Shown here: in pieces, positions 23,360 to 35,999 of the stretch
Numbering within the stretch: position 1 is the first letter of the stretch
Layout: each line of letters opens with the position of its first letter
Source of the DNA: Protonemura montana
Taxonomy: Eukaryota; Arthropoda; Insecta; Plecoptera; Nemouridae
Direction of reading: 5' to 3'
Assembly: GCA_947568835.1 (NCBI GenBank)
Contig: OX387605.1
Location: 17,674,418-17,738,417 of the forward strand
DNA length: 64,000 nt
The notes under the pieces: generated by a model
What the model was told of the DNA's origin: nothing
The model's input: only the letters and a program-made list of their open reading frames with translations
Database searches by the model: none
Made by a program: the position numbers and the translations under genes

Positions 23360-25030
23360 GTTAAGGTGGTGACCACGTCCAATATGGTCGATATTCAGTG
23401 CCTTACAATGGGTGAGAGCTTGATTAAATTATCGCCCGGTTTAAACACGATCACACGCACATTTCGTTTGATAAGAGGTGGGAAATGGTACAGTCACTAA
23501 TGGCTTGCTCTTTGACAACGACGCTTTGAAACTCATATGAATTGGTGTAGGGTACAACAGACACTTCCTAAGTAGGAAAATGATGAAATAGTACGAAATA
23601 TTACCTCTTTCCTGTGTACAACAGAAACAAGAAATATTTCGATGAGCAAAATTCTTTGCGGGTAAGTTGGAAACTATCTGGATAGTACATTAACCTTTTG
23701 AAACTTGTCTTCCTCACCTACCAAGAGTAATATAGAGTAGCTTAGTTAGCCAGTTGAGTTCGCATAGTTCATGTACCATCGCTTATTAGCAGTTACCTAG
23801 GAGAAGATTGTTTTACATTCGTTGCAACTCATCGACGGAGTAAGTTAAATTGCATTTTTCAAGTGCTTTAATTAACCAACCGCAATGTTAAAAAATGTAC
23901 TAGCATTGAGTGTATGGGTAACTACATCCAATATGTCAAATTTACATTGTGTATTAGCAATTATTACGGGGTCTGTGACACCCAAAATGCTCCACCGTTT
24001 CATCCGAACGATGCAACGCCGTTGTCATACATAACGTAGCAATGCAAACATTTCTCTTCGTGTCGTATCATTTCTCTGGTCTAACAATAAGAAGCTGGAG
24101 AGACTCCGAATGTATCCTAAACATTTCAGTACACAAGGCGTTCTAGAAATACCATTGAGGCTAATGCACTGCATCTTATAGCGTGCGGCAATGATGCATT
24201 ATTAAATGACAAATAGTAAAACAAGCGATGTACTGGATGTACTACATCCTTGCAACAGTATCATCTTTTTTTCAAGTGAATGTAATTGTCATGGATGCTT
24301 TTAGATTCGGATAAGAGCTCAGAAATTCGTTTTTAAATAACTTGGAATCCGTTTTTATTTGGCAAGATGCTATTTTTTTACTGCGGAAATAAACTTTTAT
24401 TTGAGAATTTTCGTAAGACCTAGCACTTTTGAAATAACAGCAAACAGCGCATTCCTTATTGCTCCACTTTCTATAGTTTTACAATTGATTATTTACATGA
24501 TGTGATAAAGACAATAAAGTTGTTCACTTCAATATCCTTTCATACCATAAAAAAAAATCAGTGTCGTGTAAAATTTGGCGTGGCATGTGCGCGCGAAACA
24601 CTGCACAATTGTTTATACCATTGAACGATTTTTCCCAAATGCTGAGCAGATCGATTGAAAAACAATTCCTAATTAGCCTCTATTATTATTTTCCCCGTAT
24701 TTTTACAAACGTGCAGGAAAACAAAATTTGTAATGCATTGAGGCCGCGTATATAACCAGAGGCTTGAACTCTATCCATTGACGATTTAATGGATGAATAG
24801 AAAGAAAACATCCATATATATTATTTATATCATGATTCCGATTGAAAACAAATAAGCCGAAAGCCCGGCTATCGAAACAAACGTGAATTTCGTTTAAAAG
24901 AAAAAAAAAGGGTTAAATAAACACCGATAACTGTCTGGTTGCATAATTATGTAATAATTGCAAGCAAATCAGTTCTGTGGCATGGTTTTATCTAAAATTA
25001 GACTTATACATGCACGTCCATACATAGAAG
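23360..25030. other. No recognised gene
   Basis: AT-rich. It contains a small TTCCTA-AG-TAGGAA palindrome near 23567. Open frames are of chance length. Confidence 0.55.
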
Positions 25031-25039
25031 CTCATACAT

Positions 25040-25440
25040 ATGTATCGTCCCCATTCTCGGGAAATTGCAGCATGCTCTCCGAGAAGCGTGGACCCTACAG
25101 CATCCTGGGATGCATTATTTATCCTTTCATCTTGCCGTCAAGACGCGATCACGAGACATCTCCCTATGTTCGTCGCTGGCCGGTCACATAGGGCACGCGA
25201 CCAGAATATTCGATACCTCGCTCGCCGTAACAACGGTGTCTTGTGGTGTGGTCGGCAACGTCGACAGACTTTTTGACATTAAAGGTTAGGGAGCGGCTTA
25301 CTGGAACGCACGTCAATGAGCCGATCTGTGTTGAAAGACGGCGGCGGCGACTTTGGAATTTCACGGCAAGAATTACTTATTTCAGAAGCACTCTATTTCT
25401 TAAAAAACGCGGGATATTGCGCATGCTTGATACAACTTGA
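25040..25440 (+). other. GC-richer patch with overlapping open frames
   Basis: Three plus-strand frames and one minus-strand frame of 60-78 codons overlap here. Openness in several frames at once points to composition rather than a gene. CCCTATGT and ACATAGGG form an 8-bp inverted repeat with a 16-nt loop at 25162-25193. Confidence 0.35.
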
Positions 25441-25861
25441 TACAGGCGTGCTTTTCTCATACATGTGTGCCAACTTGCGAGGCTAGAACTGCAGTTGCGA
25501 AACTAAAAGCTTTTCATCGCGTAAATGGAAAAGAAAATAACCTTCCCGATTTTAATTTTTTAAGAAGAACGACACATTGTTTAACAGAACAAATCGCTGG
25601 CTTATTCCTAAGATAACTGCGTGCTAGCTTTCGATGGTGTGTTATTACAGTTTCGAAGTGCCATGTATTTTTGGCTTTTCAAGTACAAACAACCAGCAAA
25701 GACGTGGAAAATTATTTCACGTCTGAAAACCGAGCCGTCTCCGTGCAGTGAGCACACGTCCTAACTACATTTCTCATTATAATTCTGTTTCGTCTAACAA
25801 AGCCCTAGAATAGATACAGGGCTGTCATCCGGCGCTGCTTAGGTGGAATAAACGCCCCGGC

Positions 25862-25890
25862 GCCCGAGCCCGACGCCCGAGACGCCCGAC
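25862..25890. repeat. GCCCGA minisatellite
   Basis: About four imperfect GCCCGA(C/G) units sit at the left edge of a GC-rich patch (25850-26060). A related CCGACGCCCGACGCGACG occurs near 9308. Confidence 0.65.
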
Positions 25891-26079
25891 TATGACGTGC
25901 GCCAAGCTACGGAGTGGCTCACTTTCGGTTCTGCGAGTTTCGCATTGAAAATCGGACGGCTCGGATAGCGCTAGAGTTTGGGCGAACTAGTTCGTCTTTT
26001 GGGATGGCACATCTCTCCAAGAGAGACGAGTAGCTCACAGTTTCCTACCAAGCTTCGACTGACAGTAAATGTCTAACTA

Positions 26080-29000
26080 TTACCATGGGCCAGGGCGGGA
26101 GACACGCTAGAGATAGATTCTCGCGCATAATACAACACTTCCTTCCATCACTTTATTCGCGTCTGCCACCTACAATACCTTATTATATTTAAGTCACAGA
26201 ACACAAGAAACTCGCATATAAATCAAGCAACACAAACAGATAAAAAGGAAGTCATTGTTTTTAAAGTAGGTGGATAGCGCTTTAAGCCAGCGATATGCAA
26301 TAAAACCATGTGACTTATTTTGATTGTACTGGCAGCGAGCGAACAGAGGCGGGTTTGTTTCGCAATTGAGTTTATTGACGGCAGAAAGGATACGCACAGG
26401 TGCTTTAGTATGCTGTACAAATGTCTAGAGACCGAAAACGTCGCCGTTCTTTCCTTTTGAATGGTCTGAAGAGGTGGGACTGCCGCGCGAAGATGGTTCG
26501 GGTTATCTCATTTCCTCTAAAAGTCTACACACCCTATCCACACTCGAGAAAATTGACACGTATTTATTTTTAAATTTCCATCGGCAGCATAAAAAATGTC
26601 AGCTGTATTGTATAGTAAAAAAAAAAACGTGATAATCATGTAGTGAATTTTGGAGGCATTTGTATCTCTATAAAAATGAAGATCATTCCGTAGCCCACCG
26701 CCACCCCTCTGGATCTTGGAATAAATATCTCATTCCATTGTGGAAGAAAAACAAGCTCGGTTCCCTCCAGGGAGTGTGAATAGGTAATGTTCTGCATGAA
26801 GCGTTGGCGTTGGCCTGGTGCTTTAGGGCACTGGCCTTGGTGTGGCATGACGAGGGTGTACTTTCGTCCCCCGGGGAAAAAGGCTCATCTTCAAGACGAT
26901 TGCCTGGAAAAGCTCGCCCTTCCCGAAGCCAGCCAGCTAATACATTACACATCCACATGAGGCCATTTCCTTGCATCGGCGGCAGCTGCCTCTCTTGTGA
27001 CATCCGGCAAAGAGAAAGGCGGATTATTATTACTATTTCATTCGTTTCGAACGCGCTCGTCTGGCTTGTCAGGATAAATATTCTTCACGCAGGTTAATAG
27101 TTTTATTTCGGCTACTGGATTTCACTTTCGTATTTATTGAGAGATGTAAGCACTGCGATGGACCATTTACATGCACTCAATTTACATGTAAAGCGAGCCT
27201 CATAAGTTGCATCATTTAACATTTCCTTAAAAAAAATTTATATTTAAATGAAAAGGGAGAAAAGACTTATTATGAGATCAACTTTGAAACTAGAGTGACT
27301 GGGACACAGGATGACAGATCAAGAAAAGATTGGCAGATGACAATAAGAAAATATAATAAATAAAAAACAAACATATAAATATAAATACAAAGTAACGAAG
27401 ATAAAATATCAAGGCGTTGTCCTGGTAGTTGCCTGAAGCATGTTTAATTTCATCTTGTGCAATCTTGAGACTCGTATAAAAATCTTCCCCTAGTCTCAAG
27501 AAATATCAGGTGTTTTACTGGGCCCGAAATTCATATTGCGTTGTTCCACTTTACGGTTAAGTTATCATCGAAGCGAATAAGATTTACATAAGACGCAGTT
27601 TAATTACTTTTGGGTATTATTTAAACTTCAATAGAGCTGCAAGACGAGGGGTTGGTATAAAATCAAGGCACCAGAAATGCTTGGTGGAGCTCAACACTGA
27701 ATCTCATAATCTCTTAATTGGAAAACCATTAAAAATTTTCTAATTTTGTCACAAGATGTGTGCCTAATGATCAGGGAATTTAGGCCCATTGAGTGGGGTT
27801 GGTGTGAGGTCAATTGAGACTCAAATATTTACGATGATTCTTACATACGATAGCTACGCTTTAATTTTAATGAAAAGCTTGAAAAATGACTTCAATTTTC
27901 AACATTTCCTTCATAAGGATGCGGAGAGGAATACTTAAAAAAATCTTTAAGAACCCTAGACTTTTAGGCATCAAAGATATTGAGCAGATGTGTTAAGATG
28001 TTCTGTCCAAATGTGGTGAACGAGAAATCTAACCTTCAGCTATGGAAGTTTCTAGCCTGAAAAGTGTTTTCGCATAATTTTATATTCCTACATAAACGTG
28101 CACACCAAAGCTTAACGTATCAACTTGATTCAAAAACTGATAGGCTATAAAATTTCAGCAAAATTGCCGCTTTTCTTCGAGTTGGTGTTTATTCGAAAAT
28201 CAGGCTTCGGATAACGAAGTGAGTTTAGGTCAAAGGTTACCAACGAAAACAAAGTAAACAGGCACGAAATATAATAATCAGGTCACAAATGTAAAACGCA
28301 TGGCGAGCTCGCAACACACTTCATGTTACAGACGTGTTTGCTGCAATGTGCAATGCATCACTAATATAGAGGTGGAGGTATAGAATTACTTCAAATTCCT
28401 TTAGACAGGCACATACTTGGCTTGAGTTATTCAGGCATAGTTTATCGCGTATCGAAATGCATGTTGCACTCCAAGTTATCATAATTGCATAAAGTGAGTA
28501 TTAATTGAAATATAACCACGTCATAAATGAAGGAACACAAAATATGAATTTGATTACGATTTTATAAATTGGAGCAGCTGAAAAGTACAGGTAATTAATA
28601 AAATAGTTCGCTGTCGGTGAGCGTTTTCTGATTGAAATGCGCTTTCCACAGAATGTATTAAATGCACTCAACTAATTTATTCCATCTGACAAAATTCATA
28701 TAAAAAACTATGAATTCATAAAATGTATAATATGAAAGGAATCATTACTAATACAAAATGGCAGGCAAAGAGAAAAACAACAGAAAAACCACCCTTATCT
28801 TGTTAACTGTAATGTAGTACTGTTCGTTATTTATGCCAGTCAAACAGTTCGCGAAATCGCAATCGTGCATCTTCTATCTTGAACAAAATGGCAACATTTT
28901 TCGGAGAGACAGCATAAATTTCATCGTCAGCTCCGGCTTAATTATTATTCTTGAGATTTAGCAATTTCAACCCCGCGTGCTCAATGATACCGATTTGAAC

Positions 29001-29300
29001 TCACAAGAGAGACTAAATTTTCACTGCTTTTGCGTTTAGGCTTTTGTTCTCAAGTCCCGATAACGAAATAATATACTGCTATTAATTTAAACGTTTTACG
29101 AGCCCCGTTGGCCCAGCAACCCACCCCCAAAAAGCGGCCCACAAAGGATTCACTCCCTTTAGAGAGACTGAAAACTGGCCGATGCCGACTGGCCCCCGAA
29201 ACTTCCTTCCGAAACTGAGGCGAATACTTCCACAGCACGCGATACAAGCATTCTCTAATCTACTTCCTATTGTGAATGGAAAACTGTGAGCCAGGAAAAT
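26080..29300. other. No recognised gene; one GC-rich patch
   Basis: The patch 26690-27010 is open on both strands (26683-27003 minus and 26804-27097 plus). On plus it carries near-tandem GTTGGCGTTGGCCTGG words. No homolog is recognised. A GC-rich patch at 29097-29230 is likewise unassigned. The rest is AT-rich. Confidence 0.5.
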
Positions 29301-29318
29301 ATCACTGTTTATTTACAG

Positions 29319-29532
29319 TTTCCGCAAGGTGTTCAACTTTGGTTGTGAACGCCGTGGCAAAGATATTTGTCTACACGTCAATCGCCAGTTGAAAAACAAG
29401 TTAAAAAAAAGGAAACCACGTTTAATTGAAGACACCTTTCAGAAAAATATGCGGTTTTGTTGCGTGGCATTAACGAAACCGAAACACATTTTCTATTACG
29501 ATTTCTCAAAATATTACCCTCGTTTATTCTGA
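29319..29532 (+). CDS. Candidate terminal exon, basic peptide, unrecognised
   Basis: The acceptor TGTTTATTTACAG ends at 29318. After 1 nt the frame is open for 70 codons to TGA at 29530-29532. The peptide begins FRKVFNFGCERRGKDICLHV and continues with a lysine-rich stretch (NKLKKRKPRL), then a cysteine pair and a tyrosine-rich end (FYYDFSKYYPRLF). The first six codons are all GC-ending but the bias fades later. There is no obvious polyadenylation signal nearby and no known domain. It could be an exon, a decayed element piece or chance. Confidence 0.22.
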
Positions 29533-29539
29533 AACGCCT

Positions 29540-31680
29540 TGTTTGAGAGCGCTTGCCTTTAGTAAAAACTCGCAGCGATTTCGTATTCAAGGAGTGAAAG
29601 CTAGGACAAGATTATTTCCATTAAAAAAAATCTCCCCACAGATTGTAAAAAAAAAAATCTATACAGCCATAATTTCTTTCCTCATTTCGCGATCGCAAAC
29701 ACATCCGTGCCCCGTCTAATTCGTTTACAGTGCAGAAAGGGGCCGATAAAACAAAACGTTACATTAGCATGGCTTTTCATTTACCCCCGGTCTACAACGC
29801 TTTTCCCGAGCTTTCCAATTACAAGCCACGAGCCGGGCGTTTAATATTATCGGCTCTTCGCACGGAAGAACACCACACACTTAAACGGCACCCAACTTCA
29901 ATACCTACCACCAGGGGTTTCTTTTTACTATGTCCTGGGCATGTGTTCTTCGCGACATCGACTTTAATTGCTTTTTTAATTTTCTTTTTTAAATAATTTA
30001 CGCTAAAAGGGTTAGAAGTGTAACATGTTTTCTCGTTCCCGCGTGTTTCCCAAAATATTTAAGCACATGCCTGATGCTTATTTAGAACGTTGGCAGACAC
30101 GAAAACTTGCGGAACGCGGATAATATAAATCCTAGCATTGTTTAGCTTATAAACTAAAGTAGAATGGTACAGCAAACATTCCAGATTAGAGTACAGGATA
30201 GGACGGGATAGGACGGTTGACACGGTAGGGAATTGCAGTAGGCATGGCACATAGCAAAGTAGAAACGGGAAGAATTAGTAAGCACAACAACATGCTTCAT
30301 TTGTTGGCTACGCAGTAACTTGTTGAGGCTACAGCATTGCAGTCGGATTAGAGTCGGCTTTCTGATACGTGATACACACAACTCTACCCACAGTCGAGCC
30401 ACGAAGGGTTGTAGTTCTTGGATCGTATATTGATCCCAGGATTTAATTTAGTAAAATAAATATTTTTTCGTTTCTACAATAAAACCACAGAGACTTTAAA
30501 TCTTTACACCATAAAATCTATCCGTGAACTGAGAGCTATAGCCACTATATACGTGAATTTTGTTGTTACACAGGGCAAGCAATGGTAGTACTGGTAGTAC
30601 CTACACAACGCCATAACTTACCTGGTCTCCTGCAAATGGAACTGAATTGCTCCCTTCTGCAACCTGTCTACCTTACTTTATAGCTTGGGCATTTTCCAAC
30701 CCTGACACCTTTCGCTGTCTGGCGATTACGTATTTCGACATCGCTTCCCAAAGTTCCGCATCTGAGCCAATTCAAGCTTTGATTGATCTAATCACAGTTA
30801 TCGCACATTCCATTGGCAGAATTACTTTTGAAAGCTGCGCAAACGTGACTCGAATGGAAACGTGACAAAAGCACGCACGCACGCTCGCACGCACCGAGTC
30901 GTCGTCGAGTTCGGTCTCGAGTAATGCGAAGAAGAAACTACAAAACGTCTGCCGCCGAGTTGCACTAAACATTACCACCTTGGAGGGAAAAGAAAATGGC
31001 ATCAGTTCTTTTTCTTTTACCAAATTTATACTAGCATCTAACAAAAGTTATTTAACCAATTTATTGCCACATTTTCACCCGATTAAGTAGCCATATAACG
31101 TCTCAGCATTGCCCTGTTATTTGCGGGTTTGCCATTAAGATTTCCCATCTATAGCTCAGAGGTTGCGCGACAGAATGAGCCAATGAATTGTACGCGTTTG
31201 CGTGGAAATAAACTCTAAACAGACACCCAACTTAAATCGATCGGAGTGTAACGCCAAGTTTTGCTTCCATTAGGCTGGGCAACATTTCAAAACGGTCTTT
31301 ACGAGTTGCGGATTTACGAGGATCTTAGCTCCGAGTAGCGTAGGTATACGTAACCAATCGGCAGCGAGCTAGAATCGGAAGAAAGAACCATTGTGGCTAT
31401 AAAAAAAAAGCATCCCGAGCGTTGACTTCGAAACATGGTCACTCGGGGCGACGGAGGGTAAAGCCCCAGGCCCCCCAGGGGTCAGCCGTTTGTGAATCAT
31501 CTACTTCATTCAATTACTCAAGATTGCTTATAAGGGAAGAAAGAAAACAATTATTTTCAAGGAGGAAACAAAAATCGAAAAGGAGGTAAAGATTGACTTT
31601 TTATTTGCTGATGTTTTTTAGGATTTCTAGTAGAACTGTTATTCGCCTAATCCATAGAATACACTTGCGACCTAGAATTT
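29540..31680. other. No recognised gene
   Basis: A hydrophobic frame at about 30623-30865 on plus lacks an early ATG and is unrecognised. A GGATAGGACG duplication lies near 30197-30217. A GC patch with AGGCCCCCCAGGGGTC lies near 31468. Confidence 0.5.
30871..30894. repeat. GCAC tetranucleotide microsatellite
   Basis: About six GCAC-type units with one C-to-T interruption. Confidence 0.8.
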
Positions 31681-31683
31681 AAC

Positions 31684-31920
31684 TGCCAATTGGTTTTGAT
31701 TGGATCATACTTAAGCGAAACCAACCCACTGAATAAAGACTATTTTTACGATCAATTCGACTATTATCCGAAAGAAAGATTAAACCATATAAGACGGCCT
31801 CATTTAATAATCCATGAAATTGTGCTTTCACATTGTTATGGGCTGAATAAGAAAAAACCATCGAAAATCGTACATCCAAAAGTTTTTAAACGACAAGTTC
31901 CCCGGCATTCGAAGCAATAA
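31684..31920 (+). CDS. Open frame of about 78 codons, unrecognised
   Basis: The frame lacks an early ATG. It encodes a tyrosine- and basic-rich peptide including SYLSETNPLNKDYFYDQFDY and ends KVFKRQVPRHSKQ before TAA. It has plausible amino-acid balance, but AT-rich third positions and a length near chance. No splice acceptor stands out. Confidence 0.1.
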   Translation, partial: CQLVLIGSYLSETNPLNKDYFYDQFDYYPKERLNHIRRPHLIIHEIVLSHCYGLNKKKPSKIVHPKVFKRQVPRHSKQ

Positions 31921-32059
31921 AGCAAGTGTTTAAGTTGGATAACGACTTTAACACGCTCGTCATTTTCTTCGTGCATCCCAACAGCACGACTCCCACGTTT
32001 GTGTGAAAACGTCGCCCGAGGCTCGCTGAAGCAGTTAGTCGGAAGTTTGGTATCACCAA

Positions 32060-33160
32060 GTCATTGACAATAAATTACTTCGACGGGCCTTTCTCTCTCA
32101 CTCTTAGCGTCCCCAACTTTCCATTCTTCGCCGCCGCAGCGTACCGCCCGCCCGGATCACAAGTCATTTCACACGACTCGAGTCTGTTCCTTCCGACGCT
32201 TGTAACACTATTAGCACACTTCCATAAACAACCCCGGTGCACCCCTCCCATCCCACCCCTAAACTTGCCTGTAATACTAGCTCGTGATAATATAGCAAGA
32301 GATCAACAGCCATGAGTTGATGTCAAAGAACAATCAACTTCACGAGTTTGATCCCCAGTACTATATACCAGTCTTTATTCAGGCAGTTTAATGAGGTTTA
32401 CTTAGTTCCTTTGAAATATTGTAATAACAGTATAAGCACACCATGGCTGTTAATCTGAGAGTCGAAAACAGGCTGGTTAACGGCATTCGAACTCTGCCTA
32501 AAAATGACACCAAGCGCCACCAAATGACCGCAAGGTTACATGGTATCGGACAAGGTGAAAACTCGATTGGAACGAAAGCGAATACAAACATCAAAATTGC
32601 AAATTTTTTCCATACCTCTCCCGTGCCAAATGTGGCGTAAAGCGTTTTGAAGTTTACTCGTGGTGTTCGCGGTGGTGGCGGCGGCGGCGAGGAAGTATTT
32701 TATCAAGCAACAAGAACGACCCGCCGTGGTGCTTACGTTACGGAGCTTGCTCGGGATAAGGTGGGAAACATCCGGAAGAGTTGCTCCGTCTCTCGAAGAA
32801 GAGTAATTTGTCATGCGCCTACCCCCTCACCCTAAGTCGCCCTTTTCGGCCTTGCCACAACAATCGCTCAAAATTTTGGAAACTCTCCAGAAATTGTGAC
32901 AACCCAGGAAACCAAAGACACACTCTGTGACCTCTACGCACGTTTCACGTTTTTTTGAATAAAGAATTTTTGCCTTTCGCCAGAATTTATCGTTTACATG
33001 AAAAAATCTACATCTGAATGAATGTATAAAGTGAAATTTATGTTAACGTTTCACAAAATTTACGAGTCAAAACAATTCATCGGCAGTTTTTTTTTCCTTT
33101 AAATCTGATGCGACGCGATCACTTTAAATTGAATAAATTTCTTATTAATATCTCAATAAT
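32060..33160. other. GC-richer open patches, no recognised gene
   Basis: The 32064-32315 plus frame is proline-rich at its end. The 32647-32835 plus frame has a glycine run (RGVRGGGGGGEEVFYQATR) followed by a basic tail. Neither begins with ATG or has a convincing acceptor. The glycine run comes from a GGC/GGT microsatellite-like stretch at about 32669-32689. Confidence 0.35.
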
Positions 33161-33316
33161 AACGATCGAACGCATTAAAAACCCAATTAATTGACTGCGC
33201 GGGGTGTGGAATAGAAGATCGAGTAACAAGTCTGGGTAATTACGACGGCATCAATGCGTCGACACCGATCCACCCACCAACTACCAGCAGACAAATAAGA
33301 CTGACATGCGCTAGAT

Positions 33317-33333
33317 GTTAATTAGTAATTAAC
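33317..33333. promoter_or_regulatory. Palindromic homeodomain-type site
   Basis: GTTAATTA and TAATTAAC are perfect inverted arms around a single G. The 33170-33340 segment also has AATTAATTGA and GGTAATTACG. It reads like a cis-regulatory block, but AT-rich DNA produces such words readily. Confidence 0.25.
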
Positions 33334-33790
33334 CCAGTTCACTCTAGCGTGGTTGCAGACGTGTTCTGATACCAGGCCCGCGCAACTCTCGCTGCTAACT
33401 GATATTATTATGATAGACATTCTTAACAGATACTAATATGCTAATGAAATGTTCAGTCTACTTGGGTACCAGCTACGAATATCAATGGGATACTAATAAC
33501 CCAGTCAAATATAGTTAATCAAAGTTGTGCGAAAAGGCAAGGTATGCTTCATCTTCTTACTCGCTCATATTTATCTGCCAATCCGATTTCTCCACCTAAT
33601 CAGGACATCTTCAAAGAAGCAAAACAAGAAGTAAGTAGGTATATACACTAGGCTACAAGCCATCCGAAAAGGAAAGCATGAATTATATTATGCGAGTGTA
33701 CATAGAATCAACGTTCTCTGTCAAAGAAAAGTAATAAAAATCTACAACAGTGAACAGAATCGTTGATTTTCGAGCAGTTTTAGCACAGTC

Positions 33791-33830
33791 CCTGAACGCA
33801 GCCCGCAGAGCAAATCGAACCCGGCTCCTC
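33791..33830 (-). repeat. Fourth, inverted copy of the 17-kb element
   Basis: On the minus strand this reads GGAGGAGCCGGGTT, then CGAT, then TTGCTCTGCGGGCTGCGTTCAG. It matches the three plus-strand copies at 17.06-17.43 kb apart from the 4-nt CGAT. With those 4 nt it contains GGTTCGATT, close to a Pol III B box, so a SINE origin is possible. Confidence 0.75.
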
Positions 33831-34000
33831 CACACAACATCCTTTTCGACAATTCTTTTTGCACGTTTGACATTAAACATGCAAGCAATAACAATTTCAC
33901 ATCACATTTTTCAATCTCAAACAAAGAAAAACAAAAGAAGCGTCGGTTGAACTGAGTTTTCTTTTCTCTCAAAATACACGCAAAAGTCTGAATCGGACGC

Positions 34001-34021
34001 CAGTTACCTACAAGGTAACTG
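34001..34021. other. 8-bp perfect-stem hairpin
   Basis: CAGTTACC and GGTAACTG pair around a 5-nt TACAA loop. Confidence 0.55.
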
Positions 34022-34317
34022 TAGTCGTCGTATGTAACGTACTTGGATTTTATTTCCTAGAACTCGACACGTAGGACGTCGGTCGGTGTAAAGAAGTCAG
34101 TAAGCAGGTCAAGCTTAGCTTTGCATTACGTGTTATCACCAAGTCCAATGGGAAGGTAACCTTTAAAACGCCACGGATAAGCCACTGGTATGGCATAACA
34201 TTGATTGACAATTCGGGGAAGGGGTATTAAAGATTCTTGTTTATCTCAAGTCGCAACCTTTGTTCTTGTATGCTAGCTTTTTATTTCTTTGTAGACGCAA
34301 TGTTTGTGCTATCGTAG

Positions 34318-34650
34318 AGCGTACAGCGAGGGAGAATACTTTAGCGACTGAGGCGCCACCAGTCTTTTTGGTGTGACACGAGAGCCAACTGACATTTTTA
34401 AAAGCAATACAAATCATCTTCGTCGATGTCCGTCATTTTCCTTTAGCACGAACGCTTTTGTAGTGTCAAGATATTTTGTTTTTCAAACTATTTTAAGCAT
34501 TTTTTTTCCAATTATAAGAAACATAATATTAATTTTGCAAATAGAATGAGTATTTGTAAGTGCCACAACCGAAAGCGTAACTGAAATTGTATTCACGAGT
34601 TGGTAGTAATGTTGGGGGACAGTCCTTAGTTTGGTTCCTTTCACGGGGTA
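34318..34650 (+). repeat. Dispersed ~300-bp repeat, copy 2
   Basis: Partner of 21163-21465, in the same orientation and with the same block order. Compared with copy 1 it has a longer T-rich middle (near 34480-34510). No coding content or terminal repeats are seen. Confidence 0.75.
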
Positions 34651-34659
34651 GACTGTAAG

Positions 34660-35800
34660 CACATATAATTTATTTTTCTAAATAACACCCAGTCGCAAAT
34701 CTTTCAATGTGCCTTTGTAGTTCGTTCTTTGGAGATGTTACACATATTATTAAAGTAATAACGCATTGCCACATAATGTAATGCCTCACTGTTAACAATT
34801 CGATCAACGATTGGATATTTTCTGAATTGCAAGCACTTTCACAGCCCTCCGAAATCCTAAGAAGTATTTCACGCACACATATCAACTGTTAGCACGTTTA
34901 TCCAATCTCTCGTTTATTTAAGTGCACTTACACACATGCAACGCCAACATGCAGTCCAAACACATGTTTAAGACGTACAAGCTTAAGCAAGATTAACCAA
35001 CTAATTACTTGTATAAAGCTTTCATTACAATTTGCTTGCTAATGATTTATGTCCCTTGATTAAACTGTTGGTAATAGCTTATAGCATTCAATTAATTTTG
35101 AATATATGGTTATGAGACAAATTATATTTTTCTTAAAAGTTTCTTCAGTTATTTCGACACGCCAACCAAAACCTTTGTGATCCAATCCATTTTAGAGAAC
35201 TGCATTTGTTGCAGAAGTTTATTTTAATTTGACCAATTCTGAGAAAACTATCTTACAAAGCCACAGTGGTACTTTAAAGTCGAGTTACTTTACTGGTGTG
35301 TTGGCCGCCCCAAGGATTATTTGAACTCTGGATGCTTCAGGTGGGTTTGGAGAGGTAATTTCAATATTAACTATTCCTGGTAACCTTTGTTATTACTAAC
35401 CTGTACAGCAGGGAGTTACAGAAGCCTTTGCGGGAATAAATTATGTAGGTACACACCTATATATCAGTTTGCAGGTACTTACTTAATTAGATGGTTTTAT
35501 TATCCGCAAAATTATTTTCGCTGATATCACGCGGGAAACCAATCATTTTTGGTGATTTCGTGTAATTGTAAAAGTCAAAAGACAAATAGCAGGGTGTCTA
35601 ACATTTTATAGATTCTCATCTGAACGTGACGTTAGGTGTTAATAAAAAAAAATCATGTTTTTAAGTAAACTTTTAGGTAATTAATAAACGCTCAAGCTAA
35701 AGAGAGGAAAGCATTTTCTGATCGACTGATTTGTGGGTTTTAGCGACGTACTATTTTGACAACGGGCCATGCGGCACTGGTTCAATGGCGTCAGTGAATG
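34660..35800. other. No recognised gene
   Basis: AT-rich with short chance frames only. Confidence 0.55.
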
Positions 35801-35804
35801 AGTG

Positions 35805-35995
35805 AATAGTGAATGATGATGATGAGGATGATAGTCAACTTTACCTGGCCTAGAAGGGAGGAGGTGAGACCCGATGCCGGCACGTAGCCTACTCCTGTCG
35901 AAGAGCACCAAGGGGACCAACTACTTAAAGTCCCTTCCGAAGGACGGTACAACTCGAACAACAGGATTCCTCCACAAATCCATGCTGTCGAGAGG
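35805..35995 (+). mobile_element. Copy of an arthropod-type interspersed repeat
   Basis: After a GATGATGATGAGGATGAT microsatellite the sequence reads GGTGAGACCCGATGCCGGCA, CGTAGCCTACTCCTGTCGAA, GAGCACCAAGGGGACC and AAAGTCCCTTCCGAAGGACG in order. From memory these words closely resemble a repeat seen in many insect and crustacean genomes, with a TTAACGTCCCATCCGA-type core. It is one diverged copy without clear ends. The minus-strand frame 35791-36168 across it is probably a by-product. Confidence 0.5.
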
Positions 35996-35999
35996 TTGA

